From Bacteroidales bacterium (lineage in GTDB: Bacteria > Bacteroidota > Bacteroidia > Bacteroidales > ML635J-15), in contig JAFZRE010000015.1 in assembly GCA_017620015.1 (NCBI GenBank), positions 124,001 to 188,000 on the forward strand: a stretch of DNA of 64,000 bases, in the 5' to 3' direction. The position numbers were made by a program, and so were the translations under genes. This document shows positions 26,075 to 34,564 of this stretch, piece by piece; positions within the stretch are counted from its first letter, which is position 1; the number at the start of each line of letters is the position of its first letter. Below the pieces are notes generated by a model. The model was not told the DNA's origin, did not search any database, and worked only from the letters and a program-made list of their open reading frames with translations.

Positions 26075-27781
26075 TTATTTTCCAGTTGCTACAACCTTCT
26101 TGTTCACACCAGAATTGATGTTTCCTTCCACGTCAAAATCAACCTCGAGACCAACATTGAACTTTATTCCATATTCGGGATATATCTTCATGGTCTTTGC
26201 CTCGTAGGCACCTTCCGTATTAGCGAAAATCCTTATCAGGATATGCTTGCAGTTTGACATCTTGTCAACCTGCTCCCTGGTGAGTTCAATCTTAGTCATG
26301 GTAGTTACACGCGATGCCACACGTCCGTTTGCATCGAGCGGAGCAGCAGTAAGGAAACCAGCATCCGTATCCTTTACAAGCGAATCCATCACGTTGTAAT
26401 ACTCGTCGGTAACATAGAACTGAATACGCGAATCTACCGGCAGACCATTGTCGGTATTTATCAGCACAGCCATCCTCTCGACATAATTGTTGCCGACAAT
26501 CGAACTGACATCAACATCCACAGTATCATTGTAATAGAACTGACCAACACGACCCCACAACGGGAACTCAACACTCACCTTAGCCTTCAGCTTTGAATCT
26601 TCGCTAATGAAATTCCTTGCATGTGATGGATTTTCAGGATTTGTCTCGGCAACAGCACAGAAATGGAACCAAGTTGGCCTATTCGGTACAATATCGTCAA
26701 GATTTGAATTAGTCCTGTCTATAAATATTGAATCCTCGGCATAAACGCCCGTAGTTGACGAATGTGCCACATCATAAGGATTGGCAGCAGACATCGGGAA
26801 ATCCGGATTTTGAGTTGCTACGTCATAAACGACATCCAACTTCTTCATATAGGTATCGAACTGCTGGAAATAGAACCTTGACGGCACACCGTATGAATTC
26901 CAGTAATGAACCTTTATCTTCGGGTCGTTGAAATAGAAATCGTCGATATGATATTTCTGCTTTTCCCTGAACAACTTCACTTCAATAGTATCGCTCTGCA
27001 AAAGCAAACTGTTCTTTCCGAAATAGCCATGTATCGACTTGTACCTGAAATTACCTATCCTGACATTCACCGACAGTGAGCCGCTTGCAGGTGGAAGGGC
27101 GCCGCCGTATGCCAGAGAAACATTGAACTTGATAGGAATCTCGTTGAAATGCTTGCTTGTAGTTGTAAAATCGATATTATAGCCTTCTATCGTAACACTT
27201 CTGGAAGCAGTTGTATTTTGTGCATTCAAAGTAAACGAATCCCTCAAAGGCTGGCCGTTCTTCGTTATCGAAGGAAATTCCACCGACACACTCAGGTTCT
27301 GACCAAAAGTTGAGCTCAACTCGTACTCGAATAGACCGGACTTCAATACCAGCGAATCGATTTCAGCCTCATCGGTTGTCACACCCTCGTTCTTCAACTC
27401 AAATGAAATTGTCTCCTCGCCATTATACGACAATGAATTGTCTCGCGTACCACGCGAAGCAAAGTCGGCTATGGAAATAGACTTTGAATACGACACTTCT
27501 CCAAGGTTAAGAAGATCCTGGACCATCTTTGTCTCAACCTCGGCATTATAGAACAACGACAAAAAGCCGCCGTCGTTTTCGCGCAATTCAACAGTATCAT
27601 TCAACAAGCCCATCACCTCGAGCAACGACAAGTCGCTATACACCAAAGGAATTGCATAACTGCCATCATATACTACCTCGCCACTGAGCCTGTCCATGTC
27701 GAAATTGTCCTTCGTACATGACGACAATATGCATGTGGTCGCAATGATTGCCAAAACCAATAATCTTATAACTTTTCTCAT
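26075..27781 (-). CDS. lipoprotein of unknown function
   Basis: 568 residues with signal peptide II: MRKVIRLLVLAIIATTCILSSC, lipobox LSSC, followed by TKDNFDMD. The body is mostly beta, with repeated short strands and no motif I recognise. It probably faces the periplasm or the cell surface on the outer membrane. It is placed between a larger lipoprotein (7 bp upstream) and a DUF5723 barrel (13 bp downstream), which suggests that the three form one envelope complex. Confidence 0.7.
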   Translation of the reverse strand: MRKVIRLLVLAIIATTCILSSCTKDNFDMDRLSGEVVYDGSYAIPLVYSDLSLLEVMGLLNDTVELRENDGGFLSLFYNAEVETKMVQDLLNLGEVSYSKSISIADFASRGTRDNSLSYNGEETISFELKNEGVTTDEAEIDSLVLKSGLFEYELSSTFGQNLSVSVEFPSITKNGQPLRDSFTLNAQNTTASRSVTIEGYNIDFTTTSKHFNEIPIKFNVSLAYGGALPPASGSLSVNVRIGNFRYKSIHGYFGKNSLLLQSDTIEVKLFREKQKYHIDDFYFNDPKIKVHYWNSYGVPSRFYFQQFDTYMKKLDVVYDVATQNPDFPMSAANPYDVAHSSTTGVYAEDSIFIDRTNSNLDDIVPNRPTWFHFCAVAETNPENPSHARNFISEDSKLKAKVSVEFPLWGRVGQFYYNDTVDVDVSSIVGNNYVERMAVLINTDNGLPVDSRIQFYVTDEYYNVMDSLVKDTDAGFLTAAPLDANGRVASRVTTMTKIELTREQVDKMSNCKHILIRIFANTEGAYEAKTMKIYPEYGIKFNVGLEVDFDVEGNINSGVNKKVVATGK

Positions 27782-27788
27782 AACGAAT

Positions 27789-30479
27789 TTATTTTGTTAT
27801 CCTATAATTTACAATACGACCCTTGCCAGTTCCTGTAACAAGGGAATAATTACCACCATCCGACTCGCAGATGCTGAACTGCACCTCTCCGTTAAGCGGG
27901 AAATCCTCGTGGAGTGTCCCGTTGGTATTGAAGAGATACAATTTTCCGTCGGCGGAAACAAGGCCGATTCGTGTCTGTCCGCCGAACCTATAGAACGAGG
28001 GAGCCGATACTTCGGTGTCGAAACCGTAGTCGAACAGCAGCTTGCCATTGTTTCCATACACAGAAAGCCGTGCCGAATCGACAAATATGTAGTCGCCCTT
28101 ACCATCCATATCAATGTCCTTCATTGCAAAGTAATGTTTGTCGGAGAAGCGACCGAAACTAATCGAATCCTGCCTCTTGTCCTTGAAGAAACGTCTAACG
28201 GTTCCGTTCTCGTCGGTAGTGACAAACTTTGGTGTTCCACTTACATCACAGTATATAGCATTGTCGGAGAACTTGAAGTCGGTAAGGAACTCCATCTTCA
28301 CGCTTCCGTTTCGCGCCAGGAAATACGCCCTGTACAAATCGTGGAAAACAATAAAGTCCTCCGACGAAATTACATAATGGAATATTTCGGAATTGACAAG
28401 GTTTTCCGTTCCATTGAAATCCCAGCCCTTGAGCAGACTGCCCGAAATATCATAGACATAAACCTTATTGTCGTTGCATGCGGCAAAAATCCTATAGTTG
28501 TGATTGTTCTCGTAGTCGAAGACCGAAATCGGCTCAGCCAACTCGGCACGAAGCACAAGCGGATACCTATCGACAAAATTGCCAAGCCTGTCAACAAGAT
28601 AAATCTTGTCGGCAGTAGAGAACAAATACTGCAACTTGCCATTCTTATAGGCATCGACCTGGTAAATCTGGCTCTTAATCGGAGAGTCAATCAGCACATG
28701 CCACATTTCCTTTCCCGACGCATCGAGCAGATAGAGCACGTTGTTCTTGTCCTGAACAAGAATTTCATTTGCACCGGTATCGTGATTCTTTACAATGCAT
28801 GGTTTCATAGCCGCAGCAGCACCTATATTGCTTTCCCATATAATTTCGGACTCTGCAATGTGCTTGCCGTCGGGCTCACCAAACGACAAGTTGCAGAATA
28901 CCAGTCCGTCCATGCTCTTGAACTGCACTCCGCAGACGCCGTTGCCACCTATGGCAGCACGTTTCGCATCAATGTCGGAAGAATACTGCCTTGACAATAC
29001 GCGCTTCAGCATTTCTGTACCGCATGGGAAATTATAATAAAGGAACAAGGTCGAACTTGTCGAGAACTTGTCAAGGAATTCCCTATGCGAAATGCTGGCC
29101 TTCATGGTATTGTTAAGCGAAACTTCGCGAGCCAAAGCCCGTATGTCGTCCATTGAATTTGCAAATACCATAAAGTTGCCAATGCAGAACACATAGTTTC
29201 CACGACAGTTGGCAAACATATCGCCAAACAAGGCTGCGGGAGTATCATCGTATGGCAGCGAAAATACAGTGATCGCGCCATCGTCAAGGCTGCGGATATT
29301 TTCGGAAGAAACCATATCCCTCAGTGCCAGTTCTGCCGCTGACTGCGAATGTAGTCCACATGCAACATACACGCCTTTTTCGGCATTTGCATCGTTATCG
29401 CACACAATGTACGCGAACTCGCGCTTTACTATCGAGTAGAACTTAGACTTTGCATCAAAGCCGAAAGCCTTGTTCATATCGGCAACCTTCTTGTTGCGTT
29501 CCGCCAGCATTCCAGTTGACTCCATGTATTCCGACAACGCAGCATCGTAACCCTGAGCATCTGCAAACGACACAAGCATATATGCCGACGACCTTTCGGG
29601 AATTACCGAAAAGGCATTGAACTCGATTGCAGGCTGTGATTTCACAAAAGCAACAAAACTTGACGAATCCGATTCGGGATATTCAAAGCCGTTGAACGAA
29701 ACAGGATTTCCGTTAAGCATATCCAAAGTAAGCCAGCCGTCAATCGACCTGAAGTTGCGAACAAAGGCATTGTCGTCGAACAGTTCGCTAGAGAAAATAT
29801 CGGAAAACCACCTTGCATTGACAAGCACATTTGCAAATTCGTTCTTGCCCGATGCCGAAAATGCCTTTGTGAAACAAGCATCGTCTTTCAGCCGCTTGCC
29901 ATTTCCCAAGCAGCACTGCAAAGCATCCTCAATATAGCGTGCAGATGAAGAAAACAGAGCCAATCCATTTACAAAGCCTGCATAAACTGCCGAACTTGAA
30001 TTGGCGAGCCTACATTTCAGAATTTCTATCTCGTTAAAAATGCGCGATTCCAAACCCTTATGCTTCAACGTATCGACCAAACCGGCGATTGAACTAGCAT
30101 CAAGCATATCAGTCTTGCATACATACAGCTGGCACAATCCGCTGTTGCCGTCCTTCCTCACAGCCACCACTGCCTCCTGCAAAAGATGACCGTCGAACAT
30201 TTGAGTGCCACGAAGGCTGTCCATTACCCTGCATATAGGCATCCCAAGTTCCGACTTTTGCGAATACAACATCGCAACCAAGGCGTTGTCGTTCGACAAA
30301 AGCGACGATACGGAATCGATGTCGGAAGTCCTTATTGTCAACGATGAATTGTCGGGAATCGCATCAAAGATGTCGGACACGGCCGATTTTTCATTGCTGC
30401 ACGACACCATTAGTGCCAACACAACTCCCAATAACACAAGGGATAAGGCTAATATTTTGTACTTCATCAGTATTCGCAT
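27789..30479 (-). CDS. large lipoprotein, DUF3352-like with C-terminal propeller-like region
   Basis: 896 residues. Signal peptide II with lipobox VSC at about residues 25-27. The first 540 residues resemble DUF3352-type proteins (AIPDNSSLTIRTSDIDSV at the start, repeated FANVLVNARWFSDIF-like pieces). The last 350 contain repeated NNVLYLLDASGKEMWH and NKVYVYDISGSLLKGW units, typical of PQQ-like beta-propeller blades. First gene of the envelope operon 24610-30479. An alternative ATG is at codon 5. Function is unknown. Confidence 0.65.
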   Translation of the reverse strand: MRILMKYKILALSLVLLGVVLALMVSCSNEKSAVSDIFDAIPDNSSLTIRTSDIDSVSSLLSNDNALVAMLYSQKSELGMPICRVMDSLRGTQMFDGHLLQEAVVAVRKDGNSGLCQLYVCKTDMLDASSIAGLVDTLKHKGLESRIFNEIEILKCRLANSSSAVYAGFVNGLALFSSSARYIEDALQCCLGNGKRLKDDACFTKAFSASGKNEFANVLVNARWFSDIFSSELFDDNAFVRNFRSIDGWLTLDMLNGNPVSFNGFEYPESDSSSFVAFVKSQPAIEFNAFSVIPERSSAYMLVSFADAQGYDAALSEYMESTGMLAERNKKVADMNKAFGFDAKSKFYSIVKREFAYIVCDNDANAEKGVYVACGLHSQSAAELALRDMVSSENIRSLDDGAITVFSLPYDDTPAALFGDMFANCRGNYVFCIGNFMVFANSMDDIRALAREVSLNNTMKASISHREFLDKFSTSSTLFLYYNFPCGTEMLKRVLSRQYSSDIDAKRAAIGGNGVCGVQFKSMDGLVFCNLSFGEPDGKHIAESEIIWESNIGAAAAMKPCIVKNHDTGANEILVQDKNNVLYLLDASGKEMWHVLIDSPIKSQIYQVDAYKNGKLQYLFSTADKIYLVDRLGNFVDRYPLVLRAELAEPISVFDYENNHNYRIFAACNDNKVYVYDISGSLLKGWDFNGTENLVNSEIFHYVISSEDFIVFHDLYRAYFLARNGSVKMEFLTDFKFSDNAIYCDVSGTPKFVTTDENGTVRRFFKDKRQDSISFGRFSDKHYFAMKDIDMDGKGDYIFVDSARLSVYGNNGKLLFDYGFDTEVSAPSFYRFGGQTRIGLVSADGKLYLFNTNGTLHEDFPLNGEVQFSICESDGGNYSLVTGTGKGRIVNYRITK

Positions 30480-30569
30480 TTATTCAATCTTCAAAGGTAA
30501 TATTTTTTCGCCAATCCGACAACACATTTTTTGAAAACATCTAAACAAAATCTTCTAACAATAATAATT

Positions 30570-30850
30570 ATTCCGCTCATGCCGCGATGGCATTTACTTT
30601 GTTATTCGCCCCTACAATTTATTTTCAGCGGTGCTCATGATTGTCTTCGACAATTGTCACCAAACAAAGTAAACAAAAAAAAGTGTGCCCGCTGAGTCTG
30701 CTTCGCTAAAAATCAGCGACACTCCACTAAAAGTCAGAAACTTGTCTGCGTTTCACTTCGACTTCAAACAGACTGACTTTTTACGTTCCGTTTCTCCGAT
30801 TTTCTTAACGCTCACCAGCCAAGGCGGCAATCAAGGTATACTCCGCTATG
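30570..30850. repeat. dispersed intergenic element B (copy of 12743-12970)
   Basis: It shares most of element A but carries an extra segment of about 60 bp (30605-30660) between the arms of the AAGTAAAC hairpin. It fills much of the divergent spacer 30480-31024, which contains no gene. Confidence 0.85.
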
Positions 30851-31024
30851 CTTCGTATTTGTTTAAAAAGGTCGCCGAAATCCGTCTTCGCAGGGATTCG
30901 TGACCGCCAAAGGCTTATAAACTGCAATCTACAAAATAATGAATAACCTATTGTTGATACTTTGTTGATAGACAACGTTCACGTTTGATTTTTTCTCCCG
31001 ACTTTTGTAGAATTGTATTTACAG

Positions 31025-32254
31025 ATGAAACAGATAATTCTAATTATATCGGCAATAACCATTTCGTTGACAGCGATTTCGCAGTCCGACACTAGCCTTA
31101 TCGGACGAATCAACAAGTCGATGTCGCGAAAATACGATTCGGTAAACGTGTGGTGGCGTTCGCCAGCCTCCGTCCCTGACAGCATCAGGCAACTGAAAGC
31201 ACCGAACTACCCTGAAATCGTTTATGAAAAACGCATCGCAAACCTCGACGAACTCACAAGCATCAAGTTGGAATACAACGATGTGGTTCTGAAATACATA
31301 AAGGCCTACGGACTTAGCAACCGTCCAAAAATGCAGAAGGTTATCGGACTGTCGGCATACTACTTCCCAATCTTCGAAGAATATTTTGCAAAATATGGTT
31401 TACCTCTGGAATTGAAATACTTGGCTGCCGTGGAATCGTCGCTCGACCCCAATGCGATTTCAAAATCGGGAGCCGTAGGGCTGTGGCAATTCCTGAAACC
31501 TACCGCCGATGTCATGGGCTTGAAAGTCACAACTTACATCGACGAACGCCGCGATGTGCGCAAATCGACCGACGCCGCCTGCCGCTACCTGCGCTATCTC
31601 TACGAGACCTTTGGCGACTGGCAACTTGCACTTGTGGCTTACAACGGCGGACAAGGCACGGTCAAAAACGCAATCGAACGCAGCGGAGGAAAAACAAACC
31701 ACTGGGATTTGCTGCCGTTTTTCACCGAACAGATGAAAAACTATGTCGGTGCATTCATTGCAATGGAATACCTGATGCAGTATCACGCCGAACACAACCT
31801 TTTCCCCAACAAGGACTACATCGAATACATGAAAACCGACACATTGCAGGTAAAAGGTCCTATTCACCTGAAAAATGTTGCGCAATCTACTGGCATCGAA
31901 TACGAAACGCTAAAAGCACTTAACCCGCAATATCTGCTTTCCTACATTCCAAACGATGGTGAATACCACACACTCACAATGCCGTTTGACAAAACTACCG
32001 TCTTCCTGTCAAAGATGACCGAGGTGCAGAATGTTCCACAGCAGGTGAACGATTCGATAATTGCCACCGAGGAACTTCCGTCAACCATAAAGCGCGACAA
32101 GCTGGTAATACACAAGGTGGTTGCCGGCGACAATCTGTTCCGCATTTCAATGAAATACAGTTGCTCGATTAACGAGATAAAAAAATGGAACGGCATGGCG
32201 GAAGACCATGTGATTCATGTCGGCGACGAAATAAAGATTTATCTTGAACAATAG
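31025..32254 (+). CDS. mltD: membrane-bound lytic murein transglycosylase D-like protein
   Basis: 409 residues. Signal peptide MKQIILIISAITISLTAISQ. An SLT domain at about 100-260 has the catalytic glutamate in KYLAAVESSLDPNAISKSGAVGLWQF and the downstream LALVAYNGGQG motif. A C-terminal LysM domain is in the last 45 residues (VIHKVVAGDNLFRISMKYSCSINEIKKWN). It cleaves peptidoglycan glycan strands, forming 1,6-anhydro ends. The start ATG 31025 is chosen over an upstream TTG because it begins the signal peptide. Confidence 0.9.
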   Translation: MKQIILIISAITISLTAISQSDTSLIGRINKSMSRKYDSVNVWWRSPASVPDSIRQLKAPNYPEIVYEKRIANLDELTSIKLEYNDVVLKYIKAYGLSNRPKMQKVIGLSAYYFPIFEEYFAKYGLPLELKYLAAVESSLDPNAISKSGAVGLWQFLKPTADVMGLKVTTYIDERRDVRKSTDAACRYLRYLYETFGDWQLALVAYNGGQGTVKNAIERSGGKTNHWDLLPFFTEQMKNYVGAFIAMEYLMQYHAEHNLFPNKDYIEYMKTDTLQVKGPIHLKNVAQSTGIEYETLKALNPQYLLSYIPNDGEYHTLTMPFDKTTVFLSKMTEVQNVPQQVNDSIIATEELPSTIKRDKLVIHKVVAGDNLFRISMKYSCSINEIKKWNGMAEDHVIHVGDEIKIYLEQ

Positions 32255-32298
32255 ACCCTATGCAAAAGAGCGCAAACATATTGTGTAATTAAAAGGAA

Positions 32299-34137
32299 AT
32301 GCCTATGGCGAGATGTTTACACTTTCCACTACTCATAAATCTGGCTCTTTGGATAAAGGGTGGTCTCCAGACAAGGAGACTGCTCCGCGAGGCTCGTCGT
32401 CCGCGTCTGGCATCGGAGCACACCTTGCGCGACATATTGTCGATAAGCAAGGACACGGTTTTCGGCAAGGAACACCATTTCGACGAAATATTGGCAGCCT
32501 CCACCGATTCGGAACTGTTTGCGATGTACCAGCATCTGGTTCCTGTAAACGATTACGAAGCGCTTCGTCCGTATGTGGAACGGCACAAAAACGGTGAGAC
32601 AGGGATTTTATTTCCCGGCCGCCCCGAAATGTACGCCACAACCTCTGGCACAACCTCCGCACCCAAGTGGGTACCGATGACACGCAAGTATCTGCGCGAT
32701 GTATATGGAAAAATGTCGAATGTGTGGGTGTGGAACTTTATCAAGCACCGCAAGATGGCATTGTCTGGCAAGGTGTTCGCAATTGTAGGCAAAGAATGTG
32801 AGGGCTATGCTCCCGACGGGACTTTGTATGGTTCGGTAAGCGGCGTTCTGGTGCGCGATTTGCCACCCATAATCAAGAAACGCTATACCGCCCCAGCCAG
32901 TGTAATGTCGATTGAAGATTATGCAGCACGCAACTACACGCTCATGCGCCTTGCCATACAACACTGGGATGTAACATTATGGTCAACGGCAAATCCATCT
33001 ACCATACTGGAATTGCAACGCGCTGTGGACGAAAACCTCGAACTGATGATTGAGGACATTGAAAAAGGTACGCTATCCGATAAGTTTGCAATTGACAACA
33101 GCATCCGCCAAGAGTTGAAGGCGTACATGCGTCCCCGGCCAAAGCGAGCAAAGGAACTGCGTGAACTGCGTGACAAGAACGGAGGCCGCATATTGCCGCG
33201 CGACTATTGGAAAAAACTGCAAATACTAAGCACATGGAAGTGCGGAAACACAAAGGTCTATATGGACAAGTATCTCGATTACTTTGATTTTGAGCAGACT
33301 TGCTATCAGGAGTTGGGCTATATTGCCACCGAATGCCGCTTCGGCTTTGCCCTCGACCTGAGCAACGAGTCGGTATTGTTTCCGCATCTGCACTACTACG
33401 AGTTTGTTCCCGAGGAGGACATGGACAAGCCACGCAAGCGTTTCTTGCAAATTGACGAACTAGAACAAGGCAAGCGCTACTGCACCTACGTGACAACTTA
33501 TTCGGGATTATTCCGATACAACATGAACGACCTTGTAGAAGTTGGCGGCATGTACGAGAAAACCCCGACTATTCACATGGTTGGCAAGGTCAACGGCATA
33601 GTGTCGCTTACTGGCGAAAAACTTTACGAACCGCAGTTTATCGAGGCTGTGCATCAGGCAGAAGAGGAAACCAAGATAAAAACGAAGTTCTTTGTCGGTT
33701 TTGCCGATGTGAACGAGTCCGACTATCATTTTTATTTTGAGTTTGCCGACGAGGAGACTACGCAGGAAACTGCAGACATGTTTGCTAATGTTGTCGATGA
33801 AAAACTGCGTGCAATAAATATCGAATACGAATCGAAGCGAGCAAGTTTCCGCCTTAACGCACCGATTGCGCATAGGTTACAGAAAAATGCGTATGCGCGT
33901 TTTAAGTCAGCCTGCCTTGAAGACGGTATGCGCGACGGACAGTTCAAGTTTAATTTGCTCATGCAGGACGAGAAGCGCCGAGAGAAGTTCCAAGTATTGA
34001 TATTGGGAGACAAACTGTCGAACATACGCCGCAACGCTATGGTTCGCCGTTCTGAGCGCGACGACCGCAGGAGCGAACGCACTAAGCGCCGCCAGTCGCG
34101 TAAGGAGAAGCGCAACAAAAAGAAGAACAAAAGCTGA
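32299..34137 (+). CDS. GH3 auxin-responsive promoter family protein (acyl-adenylating enzyme)
   Basis: 612 residues of the GH3 group of the ANL adenylate-forming superfamily. ATP-binding motif TTSGTTSAPKWVPMT is at about 112-126, and the YRYNMNDLVEV- and GRVNGIVSLTGEK-like motifs (here FRYNMNDLVEVGG and GKVNGIVSLTGEKL) are present. Plant GH3 enzymes conjugate carboxylic acids to amino acids; the bacterial substrate is unknown. A second ATG at 32305 is better spaced from the AAAGGA at 32292. The last 40 residues are almost all Arg, Lys, Ser and Glu, a feature of the Bacteroidota versions. Confidence 0.85.
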   Translation: MPMARCLHFPLLINLALWIKGGLQTRRLLREARRPRLASEHTLRDILSISKDTVFGKEHHFDEILAASTDSELFAMYQHLVPVNDYEALRPYVERHKNGETGILFPGRPEMYATTSGTTSAPKWVPMTRKYLRDVYGKMSNVWVWNFIKHRKMALSGKVFAIVGKECEGYAPDGTLYGSVSGVLVRDLPPIIKKRYTAPASVMSIEDYAARNYTLMRLAIQHWDVTLWSTANPSTILELQRAVDENLELMIEDIEKGTLSDKFAIDNSIRQELKAYMRPRPKRAKELRELRDKNGGRILPRDYWKKLQILSTWKCGNTKVYMDKYLDYFDFEQTCYQELGYIATECRFGFALDLSNESVLFPHLHYYEFVPEEDMDKPRKRFLQIDELEQGKRYCTYVTTYSGLFRYNMNDLVEVGGMYEKTPTIHMVGKVNGIVSLTGEKLYEPQFIEAVHQAEEETKIKTKFFVGFADVNESDYHFYFEFADEETTQETADMFANVVDEKLRAINIEYESKRASFRLNAPIAHRLQKNAYARFKSACLEDGMRDGQFKFNLLMQDEKRREKFQVLILGDKLSNIRRNAMVRRSERDDRRSERTKRRQSRKEKRNKKKNKS

Positions 34138-34310
34138 CAATCAACAAATTAACCTACAAAAGCATCGTTTTATCCAGCGGCGAACAGCATAAAACACCAT
34201 TTCAGCGCTGAATAAAGAGCATTTTAAGCAAGAAACCAACAACAGAAAACATACCCGCAAAGAAATCAACACAAAATACTATTTTCCAACATATTACAAC
34301 AACCAATATT

Positions 34311-34400
34311 CCCTCAGCGCAATTTTCATTTCAACAAAATGTTCCCTCAGCGCAAATTTCATTTCGGCAAAATGTTCCGTCAGCGCAATTTTTATAAAAA
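34311..34400. repeat. 33-bp tandem repeat, about 2.7 copies
   Basis: Unit starts CC(C/G)TCAGCGCAA at 34311, 34344 and 34377, exactly 33 bp apart; the third copy decays. It lies in the 34138-34564 spacer, with no gene around it. Confidence 0.88.
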
Positions 34401-34464
34401 CGAAACGACAATTATTTTCAAGGGAAATTCGTAAAGAAATAAAATGAAATGTTTGTGGTATATT

Positions 34465-34493
34465 GTAGGGTCAGGTTTCAAACATGCCCCTAC
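34465..34493. repeat. imperfect palindrome with GTAGGG...CCCCTAC ends
   Basis: Ends GTAGGG and CCCCTAC with core CAGGTTTCAAACATG. It belongs with the other GTAGRG-ended palindromes. It contains an ATG in frame with the beta-mannosidase gene that is unlikely to be used. Confidence 0.7.
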
Positions 34494-34537
34494 AATTATA
34501 TACCCACAAACAATTTCCCCATCTTGCAAAAAATCAC

Positions 34538-34545
34538 TATGTTTG
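34538..34545 (+). promoter_or_regulatory. promoter -7 box of the beta-mannosidase gene
   Basis: TATGTTTG matches TAnnTTTG and stands 19 bp before ATG 34565, which helps to reject the upstream in-frame ATG 34484. Confidence 0.5.
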
Positions 34546-34564
34546 CGACACTAAAAAAAAATCA

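Noticed and set aside
34484..34564. 27-residue N-terminal extension of the beta-mannosidase
   Set aside because: The upstream ATG lies in a palindromic repeat and before a promoter box; the signal peptide begins at 34565.
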